From DATJKD01 sp963728295 (GTDB lineage: Bacteria; Pseudomonadota; Gammaproteobacteria; Steroidobacterales; Steroidobacteraceae), in contig CAVSKB010000016.1 in assembly GCA_963728295.1 (NCBI GenBank), positions 62,001-126,000 on the forward strand: a stretch of 64,000 nt of DNA, in the 5' to 3' direction. The notes beneath the pieces were generated by a model. That model made no database searches and was not told the origin of the DNA. It was given only the letters and a program-made list of their open reading frames with translations. Shown one piece after another: positions 10,958 through 21,060 of this stretch. Numbering within the stretch: position 1 is the stretch's first letter; each line of letters opens with the position of its first letter. Position numbers and translations under genes: made by a program.

Positions 10958-13318
10958 ATGGCGCGCAGAAAGCTCTCATCACGGGTTCGTCGCCGGCTGC
11001 AGCTCGGCCTGGTCGTCGCGAGCCTGCTGCTGCTCCTCGCAGCGCTGATCACGGTCGCGGTCCTCGACCGGCGGGTCACCGCGCAGTTCGAGGGGCGGCG
11101 CTGGACGTTGCCGGCGCGTGTGTATGCGCAGCCGGTCGATCTCTACGTCGGGCAGACCCTGTCCGCCGAGCGCTTCGCATTCGAACTCGATCGTCTGGGC
11201 TATCTCGCGGTGCGCGCGGCCAATCGCCCGGGAACCTACCGGCGACGCGGCCAGCGCGTCGAGGTGAACGTGCGCGCTTTTCGCTTCTCGGACGAACTGC
11301 AGCCGGCACGCTCGCTCAAGCTTGCGTTCGACGGCGACCGGATCGGCGAGCTCGTCGACGCGCAGGGCGTGGACATTCCGGTCTACCGGCTCGATCCGCT
11401 CCTGATCGGGAGCATCTTCCCCGTGCACGGCGAGGACCGCATCGTCGTGTCGCCGGACCAGGTCCCGGCAATGCTTCCCGAGGCGCTCAAGGCGGTCGAG
11501 GACCGCAGGTTCGATCAGCACCACGGCGTCAACCTGTCGGCGATCCTGCGCGCGGCGTTCGCCAACGTCCGCGCCGGCCAGGTCGAGCAGGGCGGGAGCA
11601 CGCTGACCCAGCAGCTCGTCAAGAACTACTTTCTCGACAGCCGGCGCACGCTGCGCCGCAAGATCGAGGAAGCGGTGATGGCCGTCATCCTCGAAGCGCG
11701 CTTCGAGAAGGCGGACATCATGAACGCGTACATCAACGAGATTTACCTGGGCCAGGACGGCCGGCGCGCCGTGCATGGCTTCGGCCTCGCGAGCCAGTTC
11801 TACTTCGGCAAGCCGCTTTCGGAACTGGACCTTCACGAGGTCGCGCTGATGGTCGCGATCGTACGCGGGCCGTCCTACTATGACCCGCGACGACACCCGG
11901 AGCGCGCGCTCGAGCGCCGCAACCTGGTGCTCAAGCTGCTGGCCGCGCAGGGCGTGATCTCGGTCGACGATGCCCGGACTGCCGCCGCCCGGCCGCTCGA
12001 CATCACCGAGCCCGGCCGGGAGGGCGCGGGCTACTACCCCGCGTTTCTCGACCTGGTGCGCCGCCAGCTGCGCCGTGACTACAAGGAAGAAGACCTCACC
12101 GAGGCGGGCCTGGTGGTCTTCAGTACGCTCGACCCGCTGCTGCAGGACAAAGCCGAGCGGGCCCTCACCGCGGAGCTCGAGCGGCTCGAGAAATCGGGGC
12201 GCAAGGGCACCAAGGGGCTCGAAGGAGTGATCGTCGCGACGTCGCCGCAGACCGGAGAGGTTACCGCCGTGGTCGGCGGGCGGGTCGCGTCCTTCGACGG
12301 GTTCAACCGAGCGCTCGATGCCCGCCGTCCGATCGGATCGCTCGCGAAGCCTATGGTGTATCTCGCGGCGCTGGAGACAGCGGAGTATTCGCCCGCGTCC
12401 TACCTGGCGGACATACCGGTGAAACTCAAGCTGCCGAACGGCGACACGTGGCGACCGGCCAATTTTACCCACGAGGTAAACGGTCCGGTGCCGATGGTCC
12501 GTGCGCTCACCCAATCGCTCAACCTCGCGACGGTCAACCTCGGGCTCGAGGTCGGCCTCGACCGCGTCGCGGAGACCTACGTGCAACTCGGTCTCGAGGA
12601 GGCGCCGAAGGCCTATCCGTCAATGCTGCTCGGTGCGGCCAACCTGAGCCCGCTGGAGGTCGCACAGATCTACAACACGCTTGCGAACGGCGGGTTCCGT
12701 TCGCCGCTGCGCGCCGTGCGCGCGGTGCTGGACGAGCAGAACAAGCCGCTCAAGGCGCCTGAGCTCGAAGTCGAGCAGACCGCCGACGAGGCGGCTCTCT
12801 ACACGCTTGATCGGATGCTGATCGAGGTCATGAACCGCGGCACCGGTCGCCCGGCCCGCAAGGATCTGTCGCCGAACCTGGTCGTCGCCGGCAAGACCGG
12901 GACCTCGAACGACTACCGCGACAGCTGGTTCGCGGGATTTTCCGGCTCGCACCTGCTCATCGTGTGGGTCGGGCACGACGACAACAGCCCGACAGGGCTC
13001 ACCGGAACGACCGGGGCGCTGGCCGCGTGGTCCCGACTGATGGGATCGATCGACACCTCCTCGTTCGAACCATTGATGCCGGAGACTCTCGAGAACCGCT
13101 GGGTTGACTACTACACGGGCGAGGAAACCTCACCCTACTGCAGCGGCGTCGCGGTCAGCCTGCCGTTTCCTATCGATGCGCCGCTCCCGCCGAGCACGAT
13201 CTGCCCGCCTTATTCCGACGAGGGCGACTGGCCCATGATCCAGCCATGGCGCGAGCCGACCGACCCGCGCGCCAGCCCGACCCAGCAAGGCGGTATCATT
13301 TCGACGCCGGAGAACTGA
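10958..13318 (+). CDS. mrcB: Bifunctional class A penicillin-binding protein 1B
   Basis: A 786-residue peptidoglycan glycosyltransferase/DD-transpeptidase. It has a short cytoplasmic tail and one transmembrane helix (about 14-36), then the UvrB-domain-2-like head typical of PBP1B. The GT51 domain has EDRRFDQHHG (about 178, catalytic Glu) and QGGSTLTQQLVKN. The transpeptidase domain has SLAK (about 460, Ser nucleophile), SLN and KTGTS (about 646). Overall layout and head domain match PBP1B rather than PBP1A. The gene is followed 54 bases later by a TPR lipoprotein that resembles the PBP1B activator LpoP. Confidence 0.93.
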   Translation: MARRKLSSRVRRRLQLGLVVASLLLLLAALITVAVLDRRVTAQFEGRRWTLPARVYAQPVDLYVGQTLSAERFAFELDRLGYLAVRAANRPGTYRRRGQRVEVNVRAFRFSDELQPARSLKLAFDGDRIGELVDAQGVDIPVYRLDPLLIGSIFPVHGEDRIVVSPDQVPAMLPEALKAVEDRRFDQHHGVNLSAILRAAFANVRAGQVEQGGSTLTQQLVKNYFLDSRRTLRRKIEEAVMAVILEARFEKADIMNAYINEIYLGQDGRRAVHGFGLASQFYFGKPLSELDLHEVALMVAIVRGPSYYDPRRHPERALERRNLVLKLLAAQGVISVDDARTAAARPLDITEPGREGAGYYPAFLDLVRRQLRRDYKEEDLTEAGLVVFSTLDPLLQDKAERALTAELERLEKSGRKGTKGLEGVIVATSPQTGEVTAVVGGRVASFDGFNRALDARRPIGSLAKPMVYLAALETAEYSPASYLADIPVKLKLPNGDTWRPANFTHEVNGPVPMVRALTQSLNLATVNLGLEVGLDRVAETYVQLGLEEAPKAYPSMLLGAANLSPLEVAQIYNTLANGGFRSPLRAVRAVLDEQNKPLKAPELEVEQTADEAALYTLDRMLIEVMNRGTGRPARKDLSPNLVVAGKTGTSNDYRDSWFAGFSGSHLLIVWVGHDDNSPTGLTGTTGALAAWSRLMGSIDTSSFEPLMPETLENRWVDYYTGEETSPYCSGVAVSLPFPIDAPLPPSTICPPYSDEGDWPMIQPWREPTDPRASPTQQGGIISTPEN

Positions 13319-13372
13319 GCGGCCACGCCCATCCGGGCGGACGGCCGAGCCGGCGTCCTTCAGGTGAGCCTA

Positions 13373-13939
13373 ATGCGTGTCCTCGGAGCCAGCCTGTACC
13401 TGTGTGCCGCCGTGCTGGTTGGCTGCGCCTCCAGCCCCTTCGAGCCCGAGAAAAACACGCGCGCCAGCCCGCCACAAGGACCGGGCGAGGGGCCGACCGT
13501 GACCACGCCCCCGGTCATCACCGGCCCGACACCGGAGGCCGAGCCCTCGGTCGAGGTGCCAATGCCGCTGCCACCGCCGCGAGATCGGCCGCGCGCGCCG
13601 CCGGCCACGCTTAGCCCGGCCAGCAGGGCCCTGGTTGCGCAGGCGCAGGGGCAGCGCAAGCGCGGCGACCTGCCAGGCGCGTCGGTCTCGCTCGATCGGG
13701 CACTCCGCATCGAGCCTAATAACCCGCTGCTCTGGATCGAACTCGGACGCCTGCGCATGGACCAGGGCAACTTTCCCCAGGCCGAGGGCATGGGGCGCAA
13801 GGCACTCTCCATGTCGATCGGCGACGACGGTACGCAGGCGCAGGCGTGGCAGTTGATCGGCGAATCCTTCCAGGCCCGTGGCCGCAATACGCAGGCAGAG
13901 GAAGCCCTCGCCCGCGCCCGCGAGCTCGCGCCACTCTAG
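13373..13939 (+). CDS. lpoP: TPR lipoprotein, probable PBP1B activator LpoP
   Basis: A 188-residue lipoprotein. The ATG at 13373 places a lipobox LVGC with the lipidated Cys at residue 18. An in-frame GTG lies 9 bases upstream. A proline-rich linker of about 70 residues follows, long enough to span periplasm, and then two to three TPR units (about 90-185; ALRIEPNNPLLWIELGRL, GRNTQAEEALARARELAPL). In Pseudomonas aeruginosa the TPR lipoprotein LpoP is encoded next to the PBP1B gene and activates it. Architecture and position match here, so the assignment rests on context more than on sequence identity. The TAG stop shares CTAG with the convergent glycosyltransferase stop. Confidence 0.65.
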   Translation: MRVLGASLYLCAAVLVGCASSPFEPEKNTRASPPQGPGEGPTVTTPPVITGPTPEAEPSVEVPMPLPPPRDRPRAPPATLSPASRALVAQAQGQRKRGDLPGASVSLDRALRIEPNNPLLWIELGRLRMDQGNFPQAEGMGRKALSMSIGDDGTQAQAWQLIGESFQARGRNTQAEEALARARELAPL

Positions 13940-14929
13940 ATCGCGAGGTGCTGCAGGAACTGCTGCGTCGCCGCCTGCCAGGTGTATCCGAGCGCGTGCG
14001 TGCGGCACGCCGCCGGGTCTAGTCTCAGCGCCGCGAGCGCCGCGGTGCGCAGGTTCGCGTCCAGGACGCCGGTTACGCCGTTCAGAACCACGTCGACCGG
14101 GCCGGTCACCGGGTAGGCCGCGACGGGCACCCCGCACGCCATCGCCTCGAGCAGGACCAATCCGAACGTGTCCGTGCGGCTGGGAAAGACGAACACGTCG
14201 GCGTCGGCAACCAGCGCCGCGAGCGCCTCGCCGTGTCGCATCCCCGTGAACACTGCCCGTGGATAGCGGGCTCGAAGCTCCGCTTCGGCTGGCCCGCTAC
14301 CCACCACCAGCTTGCTGCCAGGCACATCGAGCTCGAGAAAATCCTCGATCCCCTTTTCCACCGCCACCCGCCCGAAGTAGAGCCATAGCGGCCGCGGCAG
14401 CTCGAGCTGGCCCCTTGGGGCGCGGACGAAAAAGAGCGGTGTCGACGCCACGACTCCAGAGCGCAAGGTTGCGGAACCCGCGCTGCTCCAACTGCCGCAG
14501 CATCGATGGTGTGGCGACCAGCGTGCGCGCGGCCGTGCCGTGGAACCGCCGAAGGTGTGCGTAAGTCAGCGCCAGCGGAATGGGCGCCCGTGCTCGGACG
14601 TATTCCGGAAACTGCGTGTGATAGGACGTGGTGAACGGCCGGTTGCGCCGTCGGCACCAGCGCCGAGCCGCCATGCCGACAGGACCCTCGGTTGCGATGT
14701 GCACCGCCTCGGGCGAGAAGCGGTCGAACTGCCTCGCGAGCCTGCGGTACGGCAGAACGGCAAGGCGAATCTCCGGATACGTCGGACAGGGCACGGTCCT
14801 GAAGGCCCCGGGATGGACGACGTCGACGACGTGGCCCTCACGCTCGAGCTCCGCGACCGTGACCGAGAGCGTCCGGACGACGCCATTGGTCTGCGGTGAC
14901 CAGGCGTCGGTCGCCAGCGCGATCCTCAT
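13936..14929 (-). CDS. GT4-type glycosyltransferase (GDP-mannose-dependent alpha-mannosyltransferase-like), one frameshift
   Basis: The start ATG ends at 14929 and gives MRIALATDAWSPQTNGVV, the N-terminus typical of GT4 glycosyltransferases that act on lipid acceptors (SqdX, MgtA, PimB-like). The frame shifts by +1 near 14420-14460. The second half carries LWLYFGRVAVEKGIEDFL and the donor-binding motif FPSRTDTFGLVLLEAMACG (E-x7-E). The repaired length is about 330 residues. Upstream, its reading frame is continuous with the remnant of an LpxH-like phosphoesterase. These two genes often lie in this order in related bacteria. Sugar donor and acceptor cannot be decided from sequence. Confidence 0.8.
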
Positions 14930-15259
14930 GCAGCGAGCGCGTCGCATGCCCGGTGCCGGCCGCCCCGCGTTGACGTACCGGTTGAGCCGCAGCACAAGCG
15001 CATATGCGCGATTGCCCAGGGACTCGAGCAGCGGACTCGCGCGGATTACGCTGTCGAACTCGTCGCCGTGAAGGACCAGGAAGCGACGCTTCAGGCTCCA
15101 GAGGTCGACGATGTCACCGACGAGATATAGCGTGTCGCACTCGACCTTACTCAGGAAGTCGAGGAGATACTCCGCGCGACAGCCTCGGAATCCGAGGTGT
15201 ATGTCCGAGAGAAAGCACGTTCGGACCCTCAGACGGGTCGGGGGCGGCATCGGGCTCAT
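14930..15259 (-). pseudogene. Remnant of UDP-2,3-diacylglucosamine diphosphatase-like metallophosphoesterase, internally and C-terminally deleted
   Basis: From the ATG ending at 15259 the frame reads a phosphoesterase start (FLSDIHLGFRGCRAEYLLDF, VGDIVDLWSLKRRF) and then jumps to LVLHGDEFDSV, which in the family lies about 45 residues further on. The intervening part, with the GNHD-type metal ligands, is missing. The sequence then stops resembling the family after LRLNRYVN, losing the last third with the GH-x-H ligands, and runs in frame into the glycosyltransferase. About 100 of roughly 270 residues remain, so it cannot be an active enzyme. The first junction sits at an R-R-F that occurs in both flanks in intact relatives, suggesting deletion between short repeats or an assembly collapse. 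Confidence 0.65.
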
Positions 15260-15744
15260 GGACGATTCCGGTGACCTCACTTGCGTGCGCAGGGTGAGGG
15301 CGGCCGATGACAGGCCCGTGACAGCCGATGGTATTGCCATGACCTTCAGCCGGTTAGTCGAGGTAGCTCAGACGAGGCTTGGAAGCGGAGACCAGTCGTG
15401 CAAGGCGCGTTAGGGAGTTCGCCCACTTCTGCAGCTTAATGGAGTCGATCGCCGTTCACACTTGTCGATCCTTCGGCTGAGACGTGCCCACCGTCTTGGG
15501 CACTATCTCCCACATCAGTTTGAATATTTGCTCAACCGACGTGACTGACCTTGGCTAGGTTGTCTTTTTGGCCGAAGTGGAGACTCTATGTCTATTTCCT
15601 CTATCATAGAACCCAGTATTGTGGTCTTACAGTCTCAACTCCCGTTATTTGTATAGCCTTGTGGACCGATCATGCGAAAGTAGCCCGCCTTCTGGAAAGC
15701 CAGGTTTTCCGTCATCCTGTGGGGCCGTTCGTCCGGATGCCCGC
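15260..15744. other. Intergenic region, clearly AT-richer than its surroundings, no gene found
   Basis: About 485 bases lie between the phosphoesterase remnant and dtd. The part from about 15500 to 15720 is AT-rich for this window (TATTTCCTCTATCATAG, GTTATTTGTATAGCC). A hairpin with perfect 7-bp arms GTGCCCA/TGGGCAC lies at 15484-15503 without a U-tract. No ORF with family resemblance, tRNA or recognisable RNA was found. It probably carries the dtd promoter. Confidence 0.5.
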
Positions 15745-16194
15745 ATGATTGCTCTGCTGCAAAGGGTCACCGAAGCCCGAGTGGACGTAGGTCAGGAAAC
15801 CGTTGGCCACATCGGTCCCGGGCTCCTCGTACTGCTCGCGGTCGAGCCGGCGGACGACGAATCCGCGACAGAGCGGATGATCGACCGCGTTCTACGCTAC
15901 CGGGTATTCGACGACTCCACGGGCCGCATGAACCTGAGCGTGCTCGATAGCCGGGGCGGCGTGCTGCTCGTGCCTCAGTTCACCCTGGCCGCGGACACCC
16001 GCAAGGGCTTGCGCCCGAGCTTCACCTCCGCAGCGGCGCCCGAGCACGGGCGGGCGATGTTCGACCACGCCGTCGGGTACGCCCGCGCCGCGCTTGGCGA
16101 CCGGCTCGCCACCGGTCGCTTTGGCGCGCACATGCGAGTCAGTCTGGTGAATGACGGGCCCGTCACATTCCGGCTCTACACTCCGTCGGCCTGA
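15745..16194 (+). CDS. dtd: D-aminoacyl-tRNA deacylase
   Basis: A 149-residue enzyme that removes D-amino acids (and glycine from tRNA-Ala) from mischarged tRNA. The start MIALLQRVTEARVDV is the family N-terminus, so the upstream in-frame codons were discarded. The two conserved active-site segments are present: PQFTLAAD (SQ-F-T-L motif with Pro in place of Ser) and the Gly-cisPro loop in NDGPVTFRL. Length is typical. It precedes tatABC by 65 bases on the same strand. Confidence 0.93.
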   Translation: MIALLQRVTEARVDVGQETVGHIGPGLLVLLAVEPADDESATERMIDRVLRYRVFDDSTGRMNLSVLDSRGGVLLVPQFTLAADTRKGLRPSFTSAAAPEHGRAMFDHAVGYARAALGDRLATGRFGAHMRVSLVNDGPVTFRLYTPSA

Positions 16195-16220
16195 CGCCGG
16201 GCCCGCCGGGTGTATTGGCG

Positions 16221-16226
16221 TATCAT
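16221..16226 (+). promoter_or_regulatory. Candidate -10 box upstream of tatABC
   Basis: TATCAT matches the -10 consensus at four to five positions, 33 bases before the tatA start. GGAG near 16249 would then serve as ribosome binding site. No clear -35 box was seen, so this is tentative. Confidence 0.3.
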
Positions 16227-16259
16227 CGAAGCTCGCCGACAAGGCACCGGAGACCGTTA

Positions 16260-16496
16260 ATGGGAATTGGCTTTCGTGAGTTACTGATCATCCTCGTGAT
16301 CGCCTTGATCCTCTTCGGGGCCAAGAAGCTGCGCAGCGTCGGCTCCGATCTGGGCGCCGCCGTACGGGGCTTCAAGAAGGCGGTCAACGAGGGCGAGGAA
16401 GAGACCACCCGGCAGATCAAGGATCTCGGTGGCAAGGACGCGGATTTCGAGGAGCGCGAGGGCGCCGTCAAGCAGGACAGCAAGACCAGCGTCTGA
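16260..16496 (+). CDS. tatA: Sec-independent protein translocase protein TatA
   Basis: A 78-residue pore-forming subunit of the twin-arginine translocase. The ATG at 16260 gives MGIGFRELLIILVIALILFG, the standard single helix followed by an FGAKKL hinge and an amphipathic helix (LRSVGSDLGAAVRGFKKAV), then a charged tail. It is the first gene of tatABC, and tatB begins 3 bases after its stop. Confidence 0.95.
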   Translation: MGIGFRELLIILVIALILFGAKKLRSVGSDLGAAVRGFKKAVNEGEEETTRQIKDLGGKDADFEEREGAVKQDSKTSV

Positions 16497-16499
16497 GCC

Positions 16500-16758
16500 A
16501 TGTTCGAGGTCGGCTTCACCGAGATCGCGCTGATCTTCGCGATCGCCCTGCTGGTACTCGGACCCGCGCGATTGCCGAAGCTCGCGGCTGACCTCGGCCG
16601 CTGGGCGGGTCGCGCCCGCGCCATGGCTCGGCAGCTCCGCGCCCAGCTCGAGCAGGAAGCACAGTACGACCCACTTCGCGATCCGCCTTCCGACGGGCAG
16701 ACGATCCACACGCCGACGTCCACCAGCACGGACGAAGCGGAGCGGCCGGGCAGGCCCG

Positions 16759-16778
<20 letters not shown>
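16500..16778 (+). CDS. tatB: Sec-independent protein translocase protein TatB
   Basis: A 92-residue Tat receptor subunit. The N-terminal helix carries the TatB signature MFEVGFTEIALIFAIALLVL with Glu at position 8, then GPARLPKLAADLGRW and a charged amphipathic region. The C-terminal tail is short compared with enterobacterial TatB (about 170 residues), which is common outside enterics. Its 3' end overlaps the tatC start by 20 bases. Confidence 0.93.
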
Positions 16779-17544
<766 letters not shown>

Positions 17545-17554
17545 CCGCCACGTC

Positions 17555-19093
17555 CTATTGCCTGGTGAGCATCACATAGTCGATGGCGGTGGCAAATCCA
17601 CTGCTCGCGCTGTTCTTGCCGGTCACGGTGAACCGGAAAACCTTGTTCCCGGAAGTGACGTAGGTGACGTTACCCAGGTTCACCTCTGCAAAGCTGAACG
17701 CGTTGCTGTATGCACCCTGCGTCGCTCCGACGTCGCTGCCACCCGTGTAGAACTGCCATCGCCCCATATCAGCGCCTTTGCCGAATCTGATTTTTACGTT
17801 GTAGGTACCAGGCGTCGGGAGCCATAGCGAGTACTGGATGTAGTCATTGATTGCCGCGAGCACCCCGTGACTGTACTTTCCGGCGCTCGCCCAGACGTCG
17901 CCGACATCCTGTTGACTGTCACCGGGCGACACGGTCGTGCTCAGGTTCTCCACCTCGTACTTGTTGCCATCAATGGCCATCTTGACAACTTCGCTTCCCG
18001 CGAGGAGGAAGACCCCCACGCCGAAATCGGACGTGGACTCATATGTCACTTGCGCGGTGGGTACCGGATGCTGACCGATACCCTGGATGTATCCGAGTTT
18101 GCCGTCGGGATGCACCGCGGTCTTCACCATGGCATTCCATGCCCTGGCCACCACGGGCCTGTAGGTGGTTTTGCTCAACAGGCCGTTGTTGATCCCCCAA
18201 GCCATCCCATAGACAAAAAGCGCTGTGCCGCTGACTTCCGGACCGGGGTAATGGCCGGCGTCATACAGGCTCATGTTCCAGAATCCATCTGAGCGTTGGA
18301 CGGCCTTGAGGGCCGCGCTCATCTGCTGGAACGTCGTGACGTATTCCGCACGTGCCGGATCGGTGACCGGCAGCTCGGGCAGAATGCGGGCCAGCGTCGC
18401 CAGCGCCCAACCGTTACCCCGCGACCAGAACACTTTTTTCCCGTTTGACGTTTGTTTGGCGGGGTAGATGTAGGTGGTATCCCGATAGTAGAGATGCGCC
18501 GTCGGGTCATATAACCCCAACGTCGTCTTGTTGTAGTTGAACAATTCGTACATGCGATCGAAGTAGCTGTTGTTGTTGTCCAGCTTCCCCAACATGGCAA
18601 ACGCGGGCAAGGCCATGAATTGCGAGTCCACGGCGAAATAGGCGCTGGAAGTCACCGTGGCCAAACTCAGGGAGGTCTGGGCAGCAACTTCTGCTCGAGT
18701 ATCGTCGATGTCTGCGATGGGAGAGACGCCATGCGCGGCGATCCAGCTTTGTCCGGCCGCCAGACGGTTATGTCGGTTGGCGGCGATTACATCCCGGTCC
18801 AGAGTCCAGTTGTTGTAATCACCAAACGTTTCCGTGTACGCCAGTGCGTCTGCGCTTTTGGAAGCGCCGTATAGGGCCATCATCCCGATGTGAAACACGC
18901 CGTCATCCCAATAGGCCTCGGCATTCGCCGGGTAGCGATGTCGGGCGTAGTCGGCCACAACGTTCATCACCGCCAGCACTTCGCTTTTTGACGGAAGACT
19001 CGCGGTAGCCGCCCCGGCGGTCGACGGATAGACGAAGGATCCGGCTGCCGCCATCCAGGCGGTCAGAGAGAAGATCAGTCCAGTTTTCGCCAT
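17555..19093 (-). CDS. Secreted glycoside hydrolase family 88/105-type protein with C-terminal carbohydrate-binding-like domain
   Basis: A 512-residue protein whose start (ATG ending at 19093) gives a signal peptide, MAKTGLIFSLTAWMAAAGSF, cleaved after about residue 28. Residues about 35-375 resemble GH105 unsaturated rhamnogalacturonyl/glucuronyl hydrolases: WDDGVFHIGMMALY, a central WSRGNGWALATLARIL, and the closing DFGVGVFLLAGSEV. Residues about 380-512 look like a beta-sandwich sugar-binding module (YEVENL, then LWLPTPGTYNVKIRF). Such enzymes remove unsaturated uronic acids from pectin- or ulvan-type oligosaccharides after a lyase. Base composition is visibly lower in GC than the neighbours, and no other polysaccharide genes are nearby, so recent acquisition is likely. 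Confidence 0.8.
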   Translation of the reverse strand: MAKTGLIFSLTAWMAAAGSFVYPSTAGAATASLPSKSEVLAVMNVVADYARHRYPANAEAYWDDGVFHIGMMALYGASKSADALAYTETFGDYNNWTLDRDVIAANRHNRLAAGQSWIAAHGVSPIADIDDTRAEVAAQTSLSLATVTSSAYFAVDSQFMALPAFAMLGKLDNNNSYFDRMYELFNYNKTTLGLYDPTAHLYYRDTTYIYPAKQTSNGKKVFWSRGNGWALATLARILPELPVTDPARAEYVTTFQQMSAALKAVQRSDGFWNMSLYDAGHYPGPEVSGTALFVYGMAWGINNGLLSKTTYRPVVARAWNAMVKTAVHPDGKLGYIQGIGQHPVPTAQVTYESTSDFGVGVFLLAGSEVVKMAIDGNKYEVENLSTTVSPGDSQQDVGDVWASAGKYSHGVLAAINDYIQYSLWLPTPGTYNVKIRFGKGADMGRWQFYTGGSDVGATQGAYSNAFSFAEVNLGNVTYVTSGNKVFRFTVTGKNSASSGFATAIDYVMLTRQ

Positions 19094-19154
19094 GATCGGT
19101 ACTCTCGTCCGCGGTCCGTCACGCCGGAACGGCACCGGTCCAGCGCGACAGAGC

Positions 19155-21043
19155 TTATCGCGGCAACTGGCCGGATTCTTCGAGCAGTTCCACATTAAGG
19201 CGCGGGTTCGCAGCACGGCCCGCTATCGGGAGCAGCAACTTCGACGCGCCACTGCCGCCGTGGTGGATGCTGATGCTGGCCGTCCTGAACGCAGCGGAGA
19301 CGATCTCCGATTCGCCGGTCTGCAGATTCCGTGACATGTGCGGCGCGAACGATGCCGAGATCTGTGCGCGAATCCGATGGCCGCGGGCGAACCGGATGCT
19401 TGTCAGGAGCGCCGGAAGGCGGAGCTCATACACCTTGCCCGACTCGAGGAGCTGCGGGCCCGCGCCGGGATTGCGATAGCTGGCACGAATCACGTCGTTG
19501 CCGGGGCTCATCAGGTTCATTGCGCGCCCGTCCGGGTAAACGTCCTGCAACCTGACCCAGAGATCGAAATCCCGGCAGTCGCAGGACGCCTGAATGACGG
19601 CGGTGACGGCGCCGGACACCTGCAGATCCTCCGCCAGAGGCTCGGTGTCGAAGGTAAGCACATCCTTGCGTGCCTCGAGCTGTCGGTAATCGTGCGGGCC
19701 GTACTCCTCATGCAGGTCCACGACCGGATCGCGCGGGTCCGCAACGAAGGTGCTGCGCGTGGCTGACCGGGCAGACTCCGTGAACGTCAGGAGCCTTCGG
19801 CCATCGTCGGTCATGGCGAGGTAGAGCGGCTCGGCCGTTGTGCCCGCCGGCGGCCAGCGGGAATCGGACTGCCACTCGTTGGCGCCCATGACGAAGTGGC
19901 GTACAGGTGAGGCATCGGCGTAACCGTTTCTCACGCCGCGCAGGTAGTGATCGAAGAAGTCGAGGACGACCTGATCGTAATCGATCGCGGCAGCCGGCCC
20001 GAAATCGAGGTCTCCGACGCGACGCTCGCCGGTGGATCCGACGCCGTGGATCCACGGGCCGAGGATCAGGTGCGTTCGCGGATTGCCGGTCCCGGCCCTC
20101 GACTGAACCAGGCCGTTGAAATTGGTCGCCGCGCCTTCCGGCCCGTAGCCTTCGTCGTACCAGCCGCTCAAGTTCAGAACGGCGGCGGTGACCTTCGTGT
20201 AGCGACCGCGTAACTCTGCCCAGTCCCACCAGGGATCCTCGGGCGGATGCGCAAGCCACTCGAAGTAGAACGGTGCTTCCTTGCGCAGCCACGGCAGGTC
20301 TTTCAACGGCAACCACGACCGATACTCGTCGGCAACCCCCGGCCAGGCCGCCGCAGCCTCGGAGGTATCGCGGGAGCCCGGCAGGTCGAGCTTTCTGCGG
20401 ATGTCCGGCGCGATGTTGACGTAGATCCAGGGCAGCCACGAGCGGTCGAAGACGCCGTTCATGTAGAAGAAGTTGCGCGGGGAGGAGAAGGTCATCGCGG
20501 GCGCCATCGCCTTGAGGTGCGGCGGCGCCTCCATCGCGGCGAGCCATTGCACGGCCCCCGGATACGACAGGCCGATACGTGCCGACCACTGCCGTTGGAC
20601 CACGGCTGCGACGCGGCCCATTCGATCGTGTCGTAGCCGTCGGGCCCTTCCTGGCGATACGGATCGAAACGCCCTCCTGATGCGTAGCGGCCACGCACGT
20701 CCTGCAGCACGACCACGTAGCCGCGCGCCACGGCCTTGAGATGCGTCTGGTAGCTCTCCGCCGCGTGATGCTTGCCGTAAGGCGTCCGATAGACCAGCAC
20801 CGGGAAGCGGCCGTCGCGCTGCGGCCGGTATACGTCGGCGCGCAGGACGGCATCGTCGCGCATGGGCACGGCAACATCGCGCTCAACACGAAACGCAGCC
20901 ACTGCGGCTGGGGGTGCGTCGGCGATCGCTCCTGGCGAGTGGCCGCCGGTCATCAGGACGAGCCAGGCCGCAACGAAGCCGGTTGCTCGCGTTCCTGCTG
21001 CGTTCAGTATGCTGCGGGCCACCGGAGTCACCTCGCTCTGCAC
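19155..21043 (-). CDS. CocE/NonD family alpha/beta hydrolase (X-Pro dipeptidyl-peptidase S15-like), two +1 frameshifts
   Basis: A secreted hydrolase of about 628 residues after repair. The N-terminus has a hydrophobic leader (TGFVAAWLVLMTGG), then the S15/CocE catalytic start (VPMRDDAVLRADVYRP, VLQDVRGRYASGG). Two single-base insertions near 20580-20600 break the frame just at the nucleophile. The pieces read SNG, VGTY and GLSYPGAVQW, where Ser is the nucleophile. The acid is probably Asp in CRDFDLWV and the base His in SIHHGG. The C-terminal beta-sandwich is the CocE/NonD domain. Family members cleave X-Pro dipeptides, acyl esters or beta-lactam side chains, so the substrate is open. Context favours a peptidase. 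Confidence 0.8.
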
Positions 21044-21060
21044 TGGCCTCGCCGACCTCT

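Noticed and set aside
15362..15371. GGTAGCTCAG, resembling a tRNA D-arm
   Set aside because: No acceptor stem, anticodon arm or T-arm can be formed around it.
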